Positions 17,798 through 26,404 are shown, numbered from the stretch's first letter. The stretch is DNA of 64,000 bases from an uncultured bacterium (GCA_949840775.1 CATKXO010000006.1:29091-93090); one strand, 5' to 3'. Numbers and translations are program-made. The notes: generated by a model from the letters alone, not told the origin.

Positions 17798-18418
17798 TTA
17801 TGCCTCGATTGTCAGTCCCGGCCTCCCCTGACGTACCGCCTCCACCAGCAGCAGGGAGGGGGGATGGGTCGGGCTGTGGGAGACCAGCTTGAGGCGCTTG
17901 GGCTCCAGCCGGTGCCCCCGGAGGGCGCAGATCACATCCGCCAGCCGCTCCGGGCGGTGGCACAGGGCGAAGCGCCCCCCGTTTTTTACCAGCCGGGACG
18001 CGGCGGCGCACAGCTCCTCCAGCGTGCAGCACGCCTCGCTCCGAGCCGGTCCGCCGCTCGTCCCGGAGCCCACGGGGAAGTAGGGCGGATTGGACACCAC
18101 CAGATCAAAGCCCCCGGCGGGGAGGGGGACGGCCCGCAAATCCCCGGCGGCAATCTCCCCCGCCAGGCCGTTGGCCGCCAGGTTTTCCCGGGCAATTTGG
18201 GCGGACAGGGGATCGATCTCCACCCCGGTAAGGGCCAGCCCATCCGCTCTCCGGGCCAGCAGCAAAAGCAGCGCCCCGCTGCCCGTCCCCAGGTCGCACA
18301 CCCGCCAGCCCGGTTTGAGCGTGGCAAACTCCCCCAGGGCCAGGGCGTCGCCTCCCAGGGGGAACACGCCCTCCTCCCAGGACAGGGAGTAGGGCCCCAG
18401 TTGTTCGGTCTTTTTCAT
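17798..18418 (-). CDS. tRNA1(Val) adenine-37 N6-methyltransferase-like protein (YfiC/YabB family)
   Basis: This 206-residue class I SAM-dependent methyltransferase has motif I at VCDLGTGSGALLLLLA (about residues 40-55), an acidic motif II in GVEIDPLS, and the catalytic NPPY in VVSNPPYFPVG (about 112-115), typical of N6-adenine methylation. The start, YSLSWEEGVFPLGGDALALG, matches the YfiC/TrmN6 family, which modifies A37 of tRNA1(Val). It is divergent from rsmI. In many Firmicutes yabB and rsmI (yabC) are neighbours, which supports the call. Confidence 0.88.
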   Translation of the reverse strand: MKKTEQLGPYSLSWEEGVFPLGGDALALGEFATLKPGWRVCDLGTGSGALLLLLARRADGLALTGVEIDPLSAQIARENLAANGLAGEIAAGDLRAVPLPAGGFDLVVSNPPYFPVGSGTSGGPARSEACCTLEELCAAASRLVKNGGRFALCHRPERLADVICALRGHRLEPKRLKLVSHSPTHPPSLLLVEAVRQGRPGLTIEA

Positions 18419-18519
18419 GGCGGTTACCTCTTAAAGAAATCGTTAAGAAAAGGATACCATAATTTCTGCGGTTGTGCTATAATGTCCCAAGAAAGAATTT
18501 CGTCCGGGAGGTGAAGCGC

Positions 18520-19350
18520 ATGAGCGGCACGCTCTATCTGGTCCCAACCCCCATCGGCAACCTGGGGGACATCTCCCGGCGAATTGTGGAGACCCTGGAG
18601 CAGGCGGACTTTATCGCCGCCGAGGACACACGGGTGACGGTGAAGCTGCTCAACCATCTGGGGCTCAAAAAGCCCATGGTCACCTACCACCGCCACAATA
18701 CCGGCTGGGGGGGACAGGCGGTTCTGGACCGCCTCCAGGCCGGGGAGAACTGCGCCCTTGTCACCGACGCGGGTACGCCGGCCATCTCCGACCCCGGTGA
18801 GGAGTTGGTGGCCCGGTGCGCCGCCGTAGGCGTCCCGGTTTGCGCCATCCCCGGCCCCTGTGCCCTGGTGACGGCCCTGGCCGTCTCCGGCCAGCCCACC
18901 GGCCGCTTTACCTTCGAGGGCTTTCTGGCCATGAACAAAAAGAACCGCCGGGCCCACCTGGACGCCCTCCGGGGGGAGGAGCGGACCATGATCTTCTACG
19001 AGGCCCCCCACAAACTGGCCGCCACCCTCCGGGATTTGGCGGAGGTCTTCGGCCCAGACCGGCCCGTGTCCCTGTGCCGGGAGCTGACCAAGCTCCACGA
19101 GGAGGTCCGCCGCACCACTCTGGGCCAGGCCTCCGCCTGGTATCAGGAGAACGACCCCAAGGGGGAATTTGTGCTGGTGGTCCGGGGGGCGGAGCCCGCC
19201 GGAGAGGCGGAGGCCACCCTGGAGGACGGCCTGGCCCTGGTGGACAGGCTCCGGGGGGAGGGCCTGTCCCTCCGGGACGCGGTCAAGCGGGCCGCCAAGG
19301 AGCTGGGGTTGTCGAGAAATCAGCTGTACGACGCGGCGGTAAATTTATAG
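18520..19350 (+). CDS. rsmI: 16S rRNA (cytidine-1402-2'-O)-methyltransferase
   Basis: This 276-residue enzyme 2'-O-methylates C1402 in the decoding centre of 16S rRNA. The tetrapyrrole-methylase fold begins LYLVPTPIGNLGDISRRI (residues 4-21). AEDTRVT, DAGTPAISDPG and FYEAPHKL are family signatures. I chose the ATG at 18520 because GGGAGGTG lies at good distance; the in-frame ATG at 18472 lies in the promoter region near TATAAT (18478-18483). The stop codon TAG is the first part of a dispersed GC-rich repeat. Confidence 0.95.
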   Translation: MSGTLYLVPTPIGNLGDISRRIVETLEQADFIAAEDTRVTVKLLNHLGLKKPMVTYHRHNTGWGGQAVLDRLQAGENCALVTDAGTPAISDPGEELVARCAAVGVPVCAIPGPCALVTALAVSGQPTGRFTFEGFLAMNKKNRRAHLDALRGEERTMIFYEAPHKLAATLRDLAEVFGPDRPVSLCRELTKLHEEVRRTTLGQASAWYQENDPKGEFVLVVRGAEPAGEAEATLEDGLALVDRLRGEGLSLRDAVKRAAKELGLSRNQLYDAAVNL

Positions 19351-19427
19351 GGGCCGCCGCCTTCGGCGGGCTCCACATAAAAAGGCGGATTTTTGCGGGA
19401 TGTGGGACCCGCCCCCCTGGGCGGGTC
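19348..19427. repeat. Dispersed palindromic repeat supplying the rsmI stop codon
   Basis: TAGGGGCCGCCGCCTTCGG begins at the rsmI stop codon. GGCGGGCTCCACAT near 19367 is mirrored by ATGTGGGACCCGCC near 19400, then a hairpin with loop CCCCCTGG closes the element. It combines the TGTAGGGGC and TGTGGGACC types. Confidence 0.75.
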
Positions 19428-19505
19428 GTTTCATAAAACCCCGTACCCATTTCCCAAAAAGTGGATAGAATATAGAGAGAAACCTTAGAAACGAGGTGCT
19501 GTCCC

Positions 19506-20879
19506 ATGAACCGAAACATTGAGGACTATATCCGGCCGGGCAAACACGCCCATCTGGTGGGAATCGGCGGGGTGTCCATGGCCCCCCTGGCCGAGGTGCT
19601 GAAGGGCAAAGGGGTGGAAATCACCGGCTCCGACATGCGGGAGAGCGACACGGTGGCCCATCTCCGCTCCCTGGGCATCCCGGTGACCATCGGCCACCTG
19701 CCCCAGAGCGTGGAGGGGGCGGGCTGCGTCATCCGCACCGCCGCCGTCCACGACAGCAACCCGGAGATTGCCGCCGCTCTGGCCGCGGGCATCCCCGTCT
19801 TTGAGCGGGCCCAGGCCTGGGGGGCCATCATGGGCCACTACAAGAACGCCCTGTGCGTGGCGGGCACCCACGGCAAGACCACCACAACCTCTATGTGCAC
19901 CCACATCTTCCTGGCCGCCGGCCGGGACCCCTCCGTCATGGTGGGGGGCACCCTGCCAATCCTGGGCTGCGGCCACCGGGTGGGCCGCGGGGACACCATC
20001 ATCGCGGAGTCCTGCGAATACTGCAACTCCTTCCTGTCCTTCGCCCCCACGGTGGCGGTGATTCTCAACGTGGAGGAGGACCACCTGGACTTCTTCAAGG
20101 ACCTGGAGGACATCAAGGCATCCTTCCGCCGCTTTGCGGAGCTGGTGCCCCCCGGCGGCAGTGTCATCGTCAACAACGACAACGCCGGGGCCCGGAGCGT
20201 GGCCGCCGGCCTGGCCCCCTTCACCTTCGGTCTGGAGGAGGGGGCGGAGTGTACCGCCGCAAACCTCACCTGGGACCGGGGCCTGCCCGCCTTCGACATT
20301 CTGGTCCGCGGGAAGCAATACGCCCGCGTGACTCTGCGGGTGGGCGGGGTCCACAACGTTTCCAACGCCCTGGCCGCCGCCTCTGCCGCCTATGTGCTGG
20401 GGGTGCCGGGGAGCGCCGTGGAGGAGGGCCTGAACGCCTTTACCGGTGCCGGCCGCCGGTTTGAAAAGAAAGGCGTGTTCAACGGCGCCGATGTCTACGA
20501 CGACTATGCCCACCACCCGGACGAGCTGCGGGCCCTCCTCACCATGGCCGGGACCCTGGGCTACAAGCGGGTGATCTGCGCCTTCCAGCCCCACACCTAC
20601 ACCCGCACCGCCGCCTTTTTCGATCAGTTTGTAGAGGTGCTGAAGCTGGCCGACGTGGCTGTGCTGGCGGAAATCTACGCCGCCCGGGAGCAGAATGACC
20701 TGGGCATCTCCTCCCTGGACCTGGCCCGGAAGATTCCCGGCGCAGTCTATTGTCCCCATTTGGAGGGGGTCACCGCCCAGCTGGCGGACATGGCCCGGCC
20801 CGGAGACCTGATCCTCACCGTGGGGGCGGGGGATATCTATCTGGCGGGGGAGGCCCTGGTGAAGGACATTGGCCGGTAA
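19506..20879 (+). CDS. murC: UDP-N-acetylmuramate--L-alanine ligase
   Basis: This 457-residue cytosolic Mur ligase adds L-Ala to UDP-MurNAc in peptidoglycan synthesis. The N-terminal Rossmann domain has HLVGIGGVSMAPLAE. The ATP loop is AGTHGKTTTTSM (about residues 118-129), followed by the central-domain ESCEYCNSFL and NVEEDHLDFF. The C-terminal domain has DDYAHHPDEL and RVICAFQPHTYTRT, typical of MurC. A 155-base gap filled largely by a repeat separates it from rsmI, so it is probably transcribed alone. The family call is firm. Confidence 0.96.
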   Translation: MNRNIEDYIRPGKHAHLVGIGGVSMAPLAEVLKGKGVEITGSDMRESDTVAHLRSLGIPVTIGHLPQSVEGAGCVIRTAAVHDSNPEIAAALAAGIPVFERAQAWGAIMGHYKNALCVAGTHGKTTTTSMCTHIFLAAGRDPSVMVGGTLPILGCGHRVGRGDTIIAESCEYCNSFLSFAPTVAVILNVEEDHLDFFKDLEDIKASFRRFAELVPPGGSVIVNNDNAGARSVAAGLAPFTFGLEEGAECTAANLTWDRGLPAFDILVRGKQYARVTLRVGGVHNVSNALAAASAAYVLGVPGSAVEEGLNAFTGAGRRFEKKGVFNGADVYDDYAHHPDELRALLTMAGTLGYKRVICAFQPHTYTRTAAFFDQFVEVLKLADVAVLAEIYAAREQNDLGISSLDLARKIPGAVYCPHLEGVTAQLADMARPGDLILTVGAGDIYLAGEALVKDIGR

Positions 20880-20895
20880 AATTTTGCGCTCCATA

Positions 20896-20925
20896 TTTAC
20901 AAGAAATACCGGAAAATGTTAAAAT
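20896..20925 (+). promoter_or_regulatory. Promoter of the diguanylate cyclase gene
   Basis: TTTACA (20896-20901) and TAAAAT (20920-20925) are 18 bases apart in an AT-rich gap after murC. Confidence 0.55.
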
Positions 20926-20961
20926 AGAAAAAACCTCTGACTTGGAGAGGAGGGAGCGCGC

Positions 20962-22758
20962 ATGTCGGCGCAAAAAAAGAAGAATGTTACCCACTTGGCG
21001 GTGCTGTTTACGATATGCGGCGTGTTCCTGCTGCTGATTGCCGTAGGAGGGCTGGTTTTCCGCTGCCGCGCGCTGGAGCTTCGCCTGGAGGATATGTTTA
21101 TTGAGAGCATGACCTCGCACACCCTGGAGAGCGGCGAGAAGGCCAGGCTGCTTATTGATGACACCCAGGTTATGCTGGAGGACGCCGTTGAAATCCTTAC
21201 GAAGGATGGCCGTTCGCTGGACAAGGGCTGGGCCAATCCGCTGCTGCAGTCGGTCAATCTGGGAGGGCACAGATTAGAGGTCGGTTATCTGGACCGGAAT
21301 GACCTGGATTCCGCCGAGCCGGGCAGCGAGGAGCTACGGGTGTTTCAGCAGCTTCAGGAGGGGACCGGCGTGGTTGGCGGTGTGATCTCCGGCCAGGACG
21401 AGTTCTATTTTCTGGTGGTCCGTCCAGTGACGCAGGGCGGCGAGATCATAGGCGCGGTGCAGGCCAAGGTGAGCGCTGACCTGTTGTCCCGGCAGGGGCA
21501 CGATTCAGTGCTGTTCCACAGCGTCCAGCGGGTGATTGCCGGGGACGACGGCCGCATTGTCTGCGGCAGCCTGGAGGAGAACAGGGGCCTGTCCCTGGAG
21601 GAGCTGGGCAGGCGGGACGGCCTGGACCAGAAGGAGCTGAAGGGCTTTACAGCCGCCTACCGGGCCGGGGAGACGGGCTCCTACCGCTATGAGGTCAGTG
21701 GGGGCCGGGGCTATGCCGCCTGGGCGCCGATTGGATATAACGATTGGCGCATCGTGCAGTTTTCTCATTCCCCCGACTTGCGGGTGGAGCGGTCCAGCGC
21801 GGTGCAGACGTTGATTGTGGTGGCAAGCCTGCTGGTGTGCGCCGGACTGGCCGCGCTGAACTGGTGGCAGAGGTCCAGACTGGCGGCGGAGAAGCTGCGC
21901 TACAGCACCCTGGCTGAATTTAAGGACACCCTGATTTTCGACTACGACTACCAGGATGACAGCCTGGAGTTTACGTCCAACGCCCTGGATACCCTGGAGC
22001 TGGACGACCTCCGGTTGGAGCATGTCACCGATATGACGAATGCTTTCCCCGTATTTCACCCGGACGACATGGACAACATCCGGCGGGCGCTTTGGAACAC
22101 CGTGGACATGATTCCAGACCAGATCGAGCACGACCGCATCCGCATGAAGAAGCGGGGGGGCGGCTACAGCTGGTACCGCAGTCAGTATAAGGCCGTGTTC
22201 AGCCAGGAGGGGAAGGCGGTCCGGCTTATCGGCACCCTGACGGATATCAGCGCCCAGATTGACCGGGAGATCGAGCTGCGCAACCAGGCCCAGCAGGACC
22301 CCCTCACCGGGGTGTACAACCGGGCGGGGGTCAAGCTGATTAATGCCCGGCTGGAGCAGATTTCCCGGGGCGTGCTGTTCATGCTGGACCTGGACGACTT
22401 CAAGTCGGTGAACGATACCTATGGCCACGCCGCCGGCGACCGTCTGCTGATGGCCATCGGCCGGGTGCTGCGGGAGACCTTCCGCGCCGACGACATTGTG
22501 GCCCGGGTGGGGGGCGACGAGTTTGTGGCATTCCTGTCCGGTTCAGACAACCGGGTAGCCGCAGAACAGAAGGGCCAGGAGCTGCTGGAGCGGGTGCGGG
22601 AGCTGCGGGTGGACGGGGTGAACGTCTCAGTCACCGTCAGCGTGGGCGCCGCCAGCGCCCCCGCCCTGGGCCGGACCTACGAGGCTCTGAGCCAAGCCGC
22701 GGACGAGGCCATGTATCAGGTGAAGCACAGCGGAAAGGGCGGCTTTATCCTGCGGTAG
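20962..22758 (+). CDS. Membrane-bound diguanylate cyclase (sensor-PAS-GGDEF)
   Basis: This 598-residue enzyme makes cyclic di-GMP. A first membrane helix lies near residues 11-33, an extracellular sensor domain (Cache-like) spans about 34-275, and a second helix lies near 278-300. A PAS-like domain occupies about 315-430, and the GGDEF domain about 440-598. The active motif is intact (RVGGDEF), with the substrate-side DLDDFKSVNDTYGH. The product-inhibition I-site RADD lies exactly five residues before GGDEF, so feedback control is likely. It has its own promoter and terminator. The ligand of the sensor is unknown. Confidence 0.93.
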   Translation: MSAQKKKNVTHLAVLFTICGVFLLLIAVGGLVFRCRALELRLEDMFIESMTSHTLESGEKARLLIDDTQVMLEDAVEILTKDGRSLDKGWANPLLQSVNLGGHRLEVGYLDRNDLDSAEPGSEELRVFQQLQEGTGVVGGVISGQDEFYFLVVRPVTQGGEIIGAVQAKVSADLLSRQGHDSVLFHSVQRVIAGDDGRIVCGSLEENRGLSLEELGRRDGLDQKELKGFTAAYRAGETGSYRYEVSGGRGYAAWAPIGYNDWRIVQFSHSPDLRVERSSAVQTLIVVASLLVCAGLAALNWWQRSRLAAEKLRYSTLAEFKDTLIFDYDYQDDSLEFTSNALDTLELDDLRLEHVTDMTNAFPVFHPDDMDNIRRALWNTVDMIPDQIEHDRIRMKKRGGGYSWYRSQYKAVFSQEGKAVRLIGTLTDISAQIDREIELRNQAQQDPLTGVYNRAGVKLINARLEQISRGVLFMLDLDDFKSVNDTYGHAAGDRLLMAIGRVLRETFRADDIVARVGGDEFVAFLSGSDNRVAAEQKGQELLERVRELRVDGVNVSVTVSVGAASAPALGRTYEALSQAADEAMYQVKHSGKGGFILR

Positions 22759-22762
22759 AAAA

Positions 22763-22795
22763 AACGCCTCTGGAGATGATCCAGAGGCGTTTTTC
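22763..22795. terminator. Bidirectional terminator
   Basis: AACGCCTCTGGA pairs with TCCAGAGGCGTT around the loop GATGA, with A-run before and T-run after. It serves the convergent cyclase and thioredoxin genes. Confidence 0.9.
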
Positions 22796-23107
22796 TCATA
22801 GATTCTGTTCCAGCACCTGAATAAAGGCGTCGGGAGGCATGACCCCTACCAGGCGGTCGATCTCCTTGCCGTCCTTGAAGAAGATGACGGTGGGGATGCC
22901 GCTGATCTGGAAGCTCATGGCCAGGTCCGGCTCCTCGTCGGTGTTCACCTTGCCGATGACGGCCCTGCCCTCATACTTCTCCGCCAGGCTCTCGATAACG
23001 GGCCCCAGCATCTGGCAGGGACCGCACCACTCGGCCCAGAAGTCCACCATCATCAGCTTGCCCTCAGCCAGGGTCTTGTCAAAGGTCTCCTTGTTAAAAT
23101 GAATCAT
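22796..23107 (-). CDS. trxA: Thioredoxin
   Basis: This 103-residue thioredoxin has the classical WCGPC redox site in FWAEWCGPCQML (about residues 23-34) and the cis-proline in GIPTVIFF. It is full length for the family. The gene lies downstream of a thioredoxin-reductase-like flavoprotein on the same strand, separated by about 80 bases holding a dispersed palindrome. The two probably form a redox pair in the cytosol. Confidence 0.96.
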   Translation of the reverse strand: MIHFNKETFDKTLAEGKLMMVDFWAEWCGPCQMLGPVIESLAEKYEGRAVIGKVNTDEEPDLAMSFQISGIPTVIFFKDGKEIDRLVGVMPPDAFIQVLEQNL

Positions 23108-23144
23108 TGCTCATTGCTCCTTTCTGTTTGTAAAATATTGTTCT

Positions 23145-23192
23145 GTAGGGGCGCATGATATGCGCCCGCGGGCGGATCATATCCGCCCCTAC
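23145..23192. repeat. Dispersed palindromic repeat supplying a stop codon
   Basis: TGTAGGGGCG and CGCCCCTACG flank two small hairpins, GGGCGCATGATATGCGCCC and GGGCGGATCATATCCGCCC. On the minus strand the repeat's terminal TAG is the stop codon of the thioredoxin-reductase-like gene. Confidence 0.8.
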
Positions 23193-24037
23193 GGATTCGC
23201 GTCCAGATATTCGCAGGCGGACAGGGCGGCCACATGGCCCTCCCCCACCGCCTTGGATACCTGAAGGGGGCCGCCGGTGCAGTCCCCGGCGGCGAAGACG
23301 CCAGGGATGTTGGTGGCCATGCGCCGGTCCACCCGGATCAAACCCTCCTCCATCTCCAGGGCGGGGAGCAGGTCGGTGGGGGCCACCGCCCGGCGGAGGA
23401 TGAACACCCCGGCGCAGGGGAGAAGGGCGCCGTCCGCCTCCAGCCCGGTAACGGTCTGTTCCCCCTTCACAGCCAGTTTTCCCGCCTGCACACAGGGGAT
23501 GTCCCCGTCCAGCCCGTCGGGGCGGAGCGGGGAGACGTAGACCACCTGGCACCCCAGGTTTTTCAGGTAGTTGGCCTCCTGGGGGGCGTCGGGGGCCAGG
23601 CCCACCACCGTGACGGGCCGGTTCCGGTAGAGCATCCCGTCGCAGGTGGCGCAGTAGCTCACGCCCCGGCCCAAATACTCCGCCTCGCCGGGGTACTTGG
23701 CCTGACGGACCACCCCGGGGGCCAGAACCAGGGCCTTCCCCTGATACGCCTGACTGCCCGCAGTGAGGGAAAAGCCGTTCCAGGCCAGCAGGGACAGGAC
23801 CCTGCCCACCGCGAACTCCGTTCCCAGGGCCTGGGCGTGGCGGAAGAGCTCCTCCAGCAGCTCCAGTCCGGTGCGGCCAGGGAGGCCGGGGTAGTTGTCC
23901 ACCCGCTCCGCCCTGGCCAGAGGGCTGTCCTGCCAGGGGTTTCCGATGACCAGAACGCTCTTGTCCCGTCCGCGGGCGGCAATGGCCGCCGCCAGCCCGG
24001 CAGGGCCGGAGCCTAAAATGAGGATGTCATAGATCAT
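23189..24037 (-). CDS. Thioredoxin-reductase-like flavoprotein lacking NADPH motifs
   Basis: This 282-residue flavoprotein has the FAD motif ILGSGPAGLAAAIAA (about residues 6-20), the redox pair CATC in SYCATCDG, and the second FAD motif GVFAAGDCTGG. Where NADPH-dependent TrxB has GGGxxA, this protein reads VVGLAPDAPQEANYL, and the HRRxxxR motif is absent (YVSPLRPDG). The middle domain is also about 30 residues short. This pattern fits the clostridial ferredoxin-dependent flavin thioredoxin reductases. I chose the ATG at 24037 after GAGGAGG. It sits upstream of trxA. Ferredoxin dependence is inference. Confidence 0.85.
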   Translation of the reverse strand: MIYDILILGSGPAGLAAAIAARGRDKSVLVIGNPWQDSPLARAERVDNYPGLPGRTGLELLEELFRHAQALGTEFAVGRVLSLLAWNGFSLTAGSQAYQGKALVLAPGVVRQAKYPGEAEYLGRGVSYCATCDGMLYRNRPVTVVGLAPDAPQEANYLKNLGCQVVYVSPLRPDGLDGDIPCVQAGKLAVKGEQTVTGLEADGALLPCAGVFILRRAVAPTDLLPALEMEEGLIRVDRRMATNIPGVFAAGDCTGGPLQVSKAVGEGHVAALSACEYLDANP

Positions 24038-24083
24038 ACAGTCCCTCCTCTTTGGAAGCCTCAATTCTTTTGGAGCGGCCCGG

Positions 24084-25160
24084 TCAGAAGGGATACCGGG
24101 TGCGGGCAAAAAAGTTCTGCTCCTCCAGCTCCTGACGGGTAATCTCCCGGTTCCAGTGGATCGTTTTGCTGTAGTTGCCCTCGGTCACGATTACGCTGTC
24201 CGGACGCTTCTCCAGCACCACCACCGTGTGGGAGTCGTCCCGGGTCCGGAGAATGTCTCCTGCCCGGAGCTTGTCAAAATTGGAGTGTACGGCCGTGAGC
24301 GGCAGGTCGCCGAACGCCATGTCGCTGACCATAAAAGCGAAAGCAGAGCAGCCGTGGCCCTTGAAGTACAGCGGCTGAGAGGTGTAGTGATTGTCCTCGT
24401 TGGTCCAGCGCATTCCCTCCGGATAGCTGCTCCGCAGGCCGTTTATAATCTCTCGGACATTGTCTTCCGTGATCTCCTTCCCGTTGGCCAGCAGCGCCCC
24501 CGTCTGTGCTTCCCGGTCCGCCCCCGTGGTGACGGCGTCGTAGAGGGAGCAGAGCACAGTGGCGGCCTGGGCCCGGTCCATGGCGGCCCCAGGGGAGAAG
24601 CCGCTGCCGGTGCCGCTGAGCAGCTTCATAGACCAGCAGGTGAGAACGGCGTCCCGGTTCCGGCCCATCACATCGTCCAGGTCGGAGATGTCCTGCCTGG
24701 CCCAAGCCTTGTCGATTTCGGTGGGCAGCTGCTTGTTCTCTGCCTGGAGGTAGTTATACATCATCTGGGCCATGGCCTGCCGGGGAACGGGCTGGCCGCT
24801 CTGGCTGTCCCACGCGTTTCTGTCGGCCATGACGGTGCTGTCCCACAGCCCGTGGCTGCCGGCCACAGCGCAGTAGGGCGTCCACCACGCCCCGGCGTTC
24901 CCCTCCGCGGCCTGCTTCACCTCGTCCTGATAGCGGATGGAGCACAGCATTGCGGCGTACTCCCGATAGCTCACCTTGCTGTTGGGGGCGTAGCGCCCGT
25001 CGCCCATGCCGTTGACCAGGCCCAGAGAGGCGGCCCGCTCGATGTAGGGGGCGGCCCAGCTGCCCTCCTCCACGTCGGTGAAGGTCCCCGCGGCGAAAGC
25101 GGGCATACACAGCCCCAGGCACAGCACCAGAGACAGCAGGGCGGACATCGCTTTTTTCAT
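24084..25160 (-). CDS. S-layer homology protein with CHAP/NlpC-like C-terminal domain
   Basis: This 358-residue secreted protein has a signal peptide MKKAMSALLSLVLCLGLCMP cleaved near AFA-AG. Three SLH-type modules follow, at about residues 25-80, 85-140 and 145-205, starting with FTDVEEGSWAAPYIERAASL; they anchor proteins to wall polymers. The C-terminal 130 residues have a conserved-looking Cys in GHGCSAFAF and a His in DDSHTVVVLE, the layout of a papain-like amidase or CHAP domain. The ATG at 25160 follows AAAGGAGGAGG. A wall-cleaving or wall-binding role is likely; catalysis is unproven. Confidence 0.82.
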   Translation of the reverse strand: MKKAMSALLSLVLCLGLCMPAFAAGTFTDVEEGSWAAPYIERAASLGLVNGMGDGRYAPNSKVSYREYAAMLCSIRYQDEVKQAAEGNAGAWWTPYCAVAGSHGLWDSTVMADRNAWDSQSGQPVPRQAMAQMMYNYLQAENKQLPTEIDKAWARQDISDLDDVMGRNRDAVLTCWSMKLLSGTGSGFSPGAAMDRAQAATVLCSLYDAVTTGADREAQTGALLANGKEITEDNVREIINGLRSSYPEGMRWTNEDNHYTSQPLYFKGHGCSAFAFMVSDMAFGDLPLTAVHSNFDKLRAGDILRTRDDSHTVVVLEKRPDSVIVTEGNYSKTIHWNREITRQELEEQNFFARTRYPF

Positions 25161-25199
25161 CAGTCTGCCTCCTCCTTTATTATGCTGGAATCCAAACCA

Positions 25200-25228
25200 A
25201 ATATAGCACATTTTTTTGGATATGGCAA
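25200..25228 (-). promoter_or_regulatory. Promoter of the SLH protein gene
   Basis: On the minus strand TTGCCA (25228-25223) and TATATT (25205-25200) are 17 bases apart, about 40 bases before the start codon. Confidence 0.65.
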
Positions 25229-25230
25229 GG

Positions 25231-25409
25231 GAGAAGGAAATACGGGAGTGTCCCAACTGCGCATTTTATCCGGAAAACAGCTGTAGGGGCCGCCCCCCTG
25301 GGCGGCCCAAAGCCAGGGGAGGCCTTGCACTTTGGCGGGCCGCCGAGGGCGGCGGCCCCTACATTGAAATCTGTGAAAAGGACACTCCCGAAAATACAGC
25401 CCTTTTCTC
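25231..25409. repeat. Nested inverted-repeat element carrying a dispersed palindrome
   Basis: Outer arms contain CGGGAGTGTCC (25243-25253) and GGACACTCCCG (25380-25390), with GAGAAGG and CCTTTTCTC further out. Inside lies a complete TGTAGGGGC...GCCCCTACA element (25282-25363) with hairpins CCGCCCCCCTGGGCGG and CCGCCGAGGGCGG. The remainder of 25161-25573 holds only the SLH promoter and AT-rich upstream DNA of the acetyltransferase gene. Confidence 0.7.
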
Positions 25410-25573
25410 TTTCGTGTGGACTGCTCTGACCGCCGGCGATTTCACGAATGGAATCTTGAAACAGAAAATTGTTTGTGATATAATCAACTTGTATAGAATG
25501 AAGATGCGTTTTTAGTATATTGCGCAAATGGTTGGAAACGCTATTTTTTGAAACAAATTATAGGAGAAATACC

Positions 25574-26152
25574 ATGCAATATGAGCAAAAGGATTTTTTA
25601 GAGACAGCAGGCCCAGATGCCTTAAAGCAAATAGCCCGCGCAAGAGAACTTACTCGAGAATACCTCTTTACGGACTACATTGACTCCGAAAAAAGGAGCG
25701 CCATTCTTAGAGAACTATTAGGCGAGATAGGCGAAAATGTGGTAATTGATACACCGTTTCATTGTGACCATGGAAAAAATATTTTTATTGGCAGTAATGT
25801 AATAATCAATATGAACTGCACGTTTGTGGACAATGCGCCAATTAAAATTGGAAACAGGGTATTGATTGCGTCGAACGTACAGATCTATACATCTTCTCAC
25901 CCGATATTGCCGCAAGAACGGCTTGTATCGGATTGGATAGAACATAAAACAACATGGTTTAGGACATATGCCCGTCCGGTGGAAATAAAAGACAACACAT
26001 GGATCGGGGCTGGAAGCATCCTATTGCCGGGAGTGACCATAGGGGAAAACAGCGTGATTGGAGCAGGGAGCGTGGTTAATCGAACGATCCCGGCAAATTG
26101 TGTTGCCGTAGGGAATCCATGCAAGATTATACGGTCTTTTTCTGAAGATTAA
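25574..26152 (+). CDS. Sugar O-acetyltransferase (LacA/Maa-like, hexapeptide repeat)
   Basis: This 192-residue acyltransferase uses acetyl-CoA to acetylate a sugar hydroxyl. An N-terminal helical region (about residues 1-50) precedes a left-handed beta-helix made of hexapeptide repeats (IFIGSNVIINMNCTFVDN, then WIGAGSILLPGVTIGENSVI). The conserved His lies in TSSHPI. I chose the ATG at 25574 after AGGAG; the in-frame ATG at 25520 lacks a ribosome site. Codon use is clearly more AT-rich than the neighbours, and MITE-like DNA follows, so recent transfer is likely. The acceptor sugar is unknown. Confidence 0.9.
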   Translation: MQYEQKDFLETAGPDALKQIARARELTREYLFTDYIDSEKRSAILRELLGEIGENVVIDTPFHCDHGKNIFIGSNVIINMNCTFVDNAPIKIGNRVLIASNVQIYTSSHPILPQERLVSDWIEHKTTWFRTYARPVEIKDNTWIGAGSILLPGVTIGENSVIGAGSVVNRTIPANCVAVGNPCKIIRSFSED

Positions 26153-26191
26153 ATCTATCGAGATAACGACATGATTGTGATCGCTATTCTT

Positions 26192-26354
26192 AAGGAAGCA
26201 CTGAATAAATCCCCGCGCACGTCCGGGCGGAAAATATTCCGCCCTGCTGCGTTAAAAAATCTTGAAATACACCAAGTATTCCTGCATTTTTTGCCTTGCA
26301 GGGCAAAATATTTTCTCCTCCATCCGCACACGTTGATTGAATCAGTCATTCCTT
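26192..26354. mobile_element. MITE-like element with 20-base terminal inverted repeats
   Basis: AAGGAAGCACTGAATAAATC (26192-26211) is mirrored at 26335-26354, whose minus strand reads AAGGAATGACTGATTCAATC (about 16 of 20 match). Internal segments are also partly self-complementary, with AAAATATT present near both ends. No transposase is encoded. It follows the AT-rich acetyltransferase gene. Confidence 0.6.
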
Positions 26355-26373
26355 CATTCTATTTCCGGTTTAT

Positions 26374-26404
26374 TGGGCAGTGATCCACGGTGGTTCACTG
26401 CCCA
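26374..26404. other. Hairpin before glnS
   Basis: TGGGCAGTGA (26374-26383) pairs perfectly with TCACTGCCCA (26395-26404). There is no T-run, so it is not a typical terminator. The rest of 26405-26528 shows only the glnS ribosome site. Confidence 0.45.
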
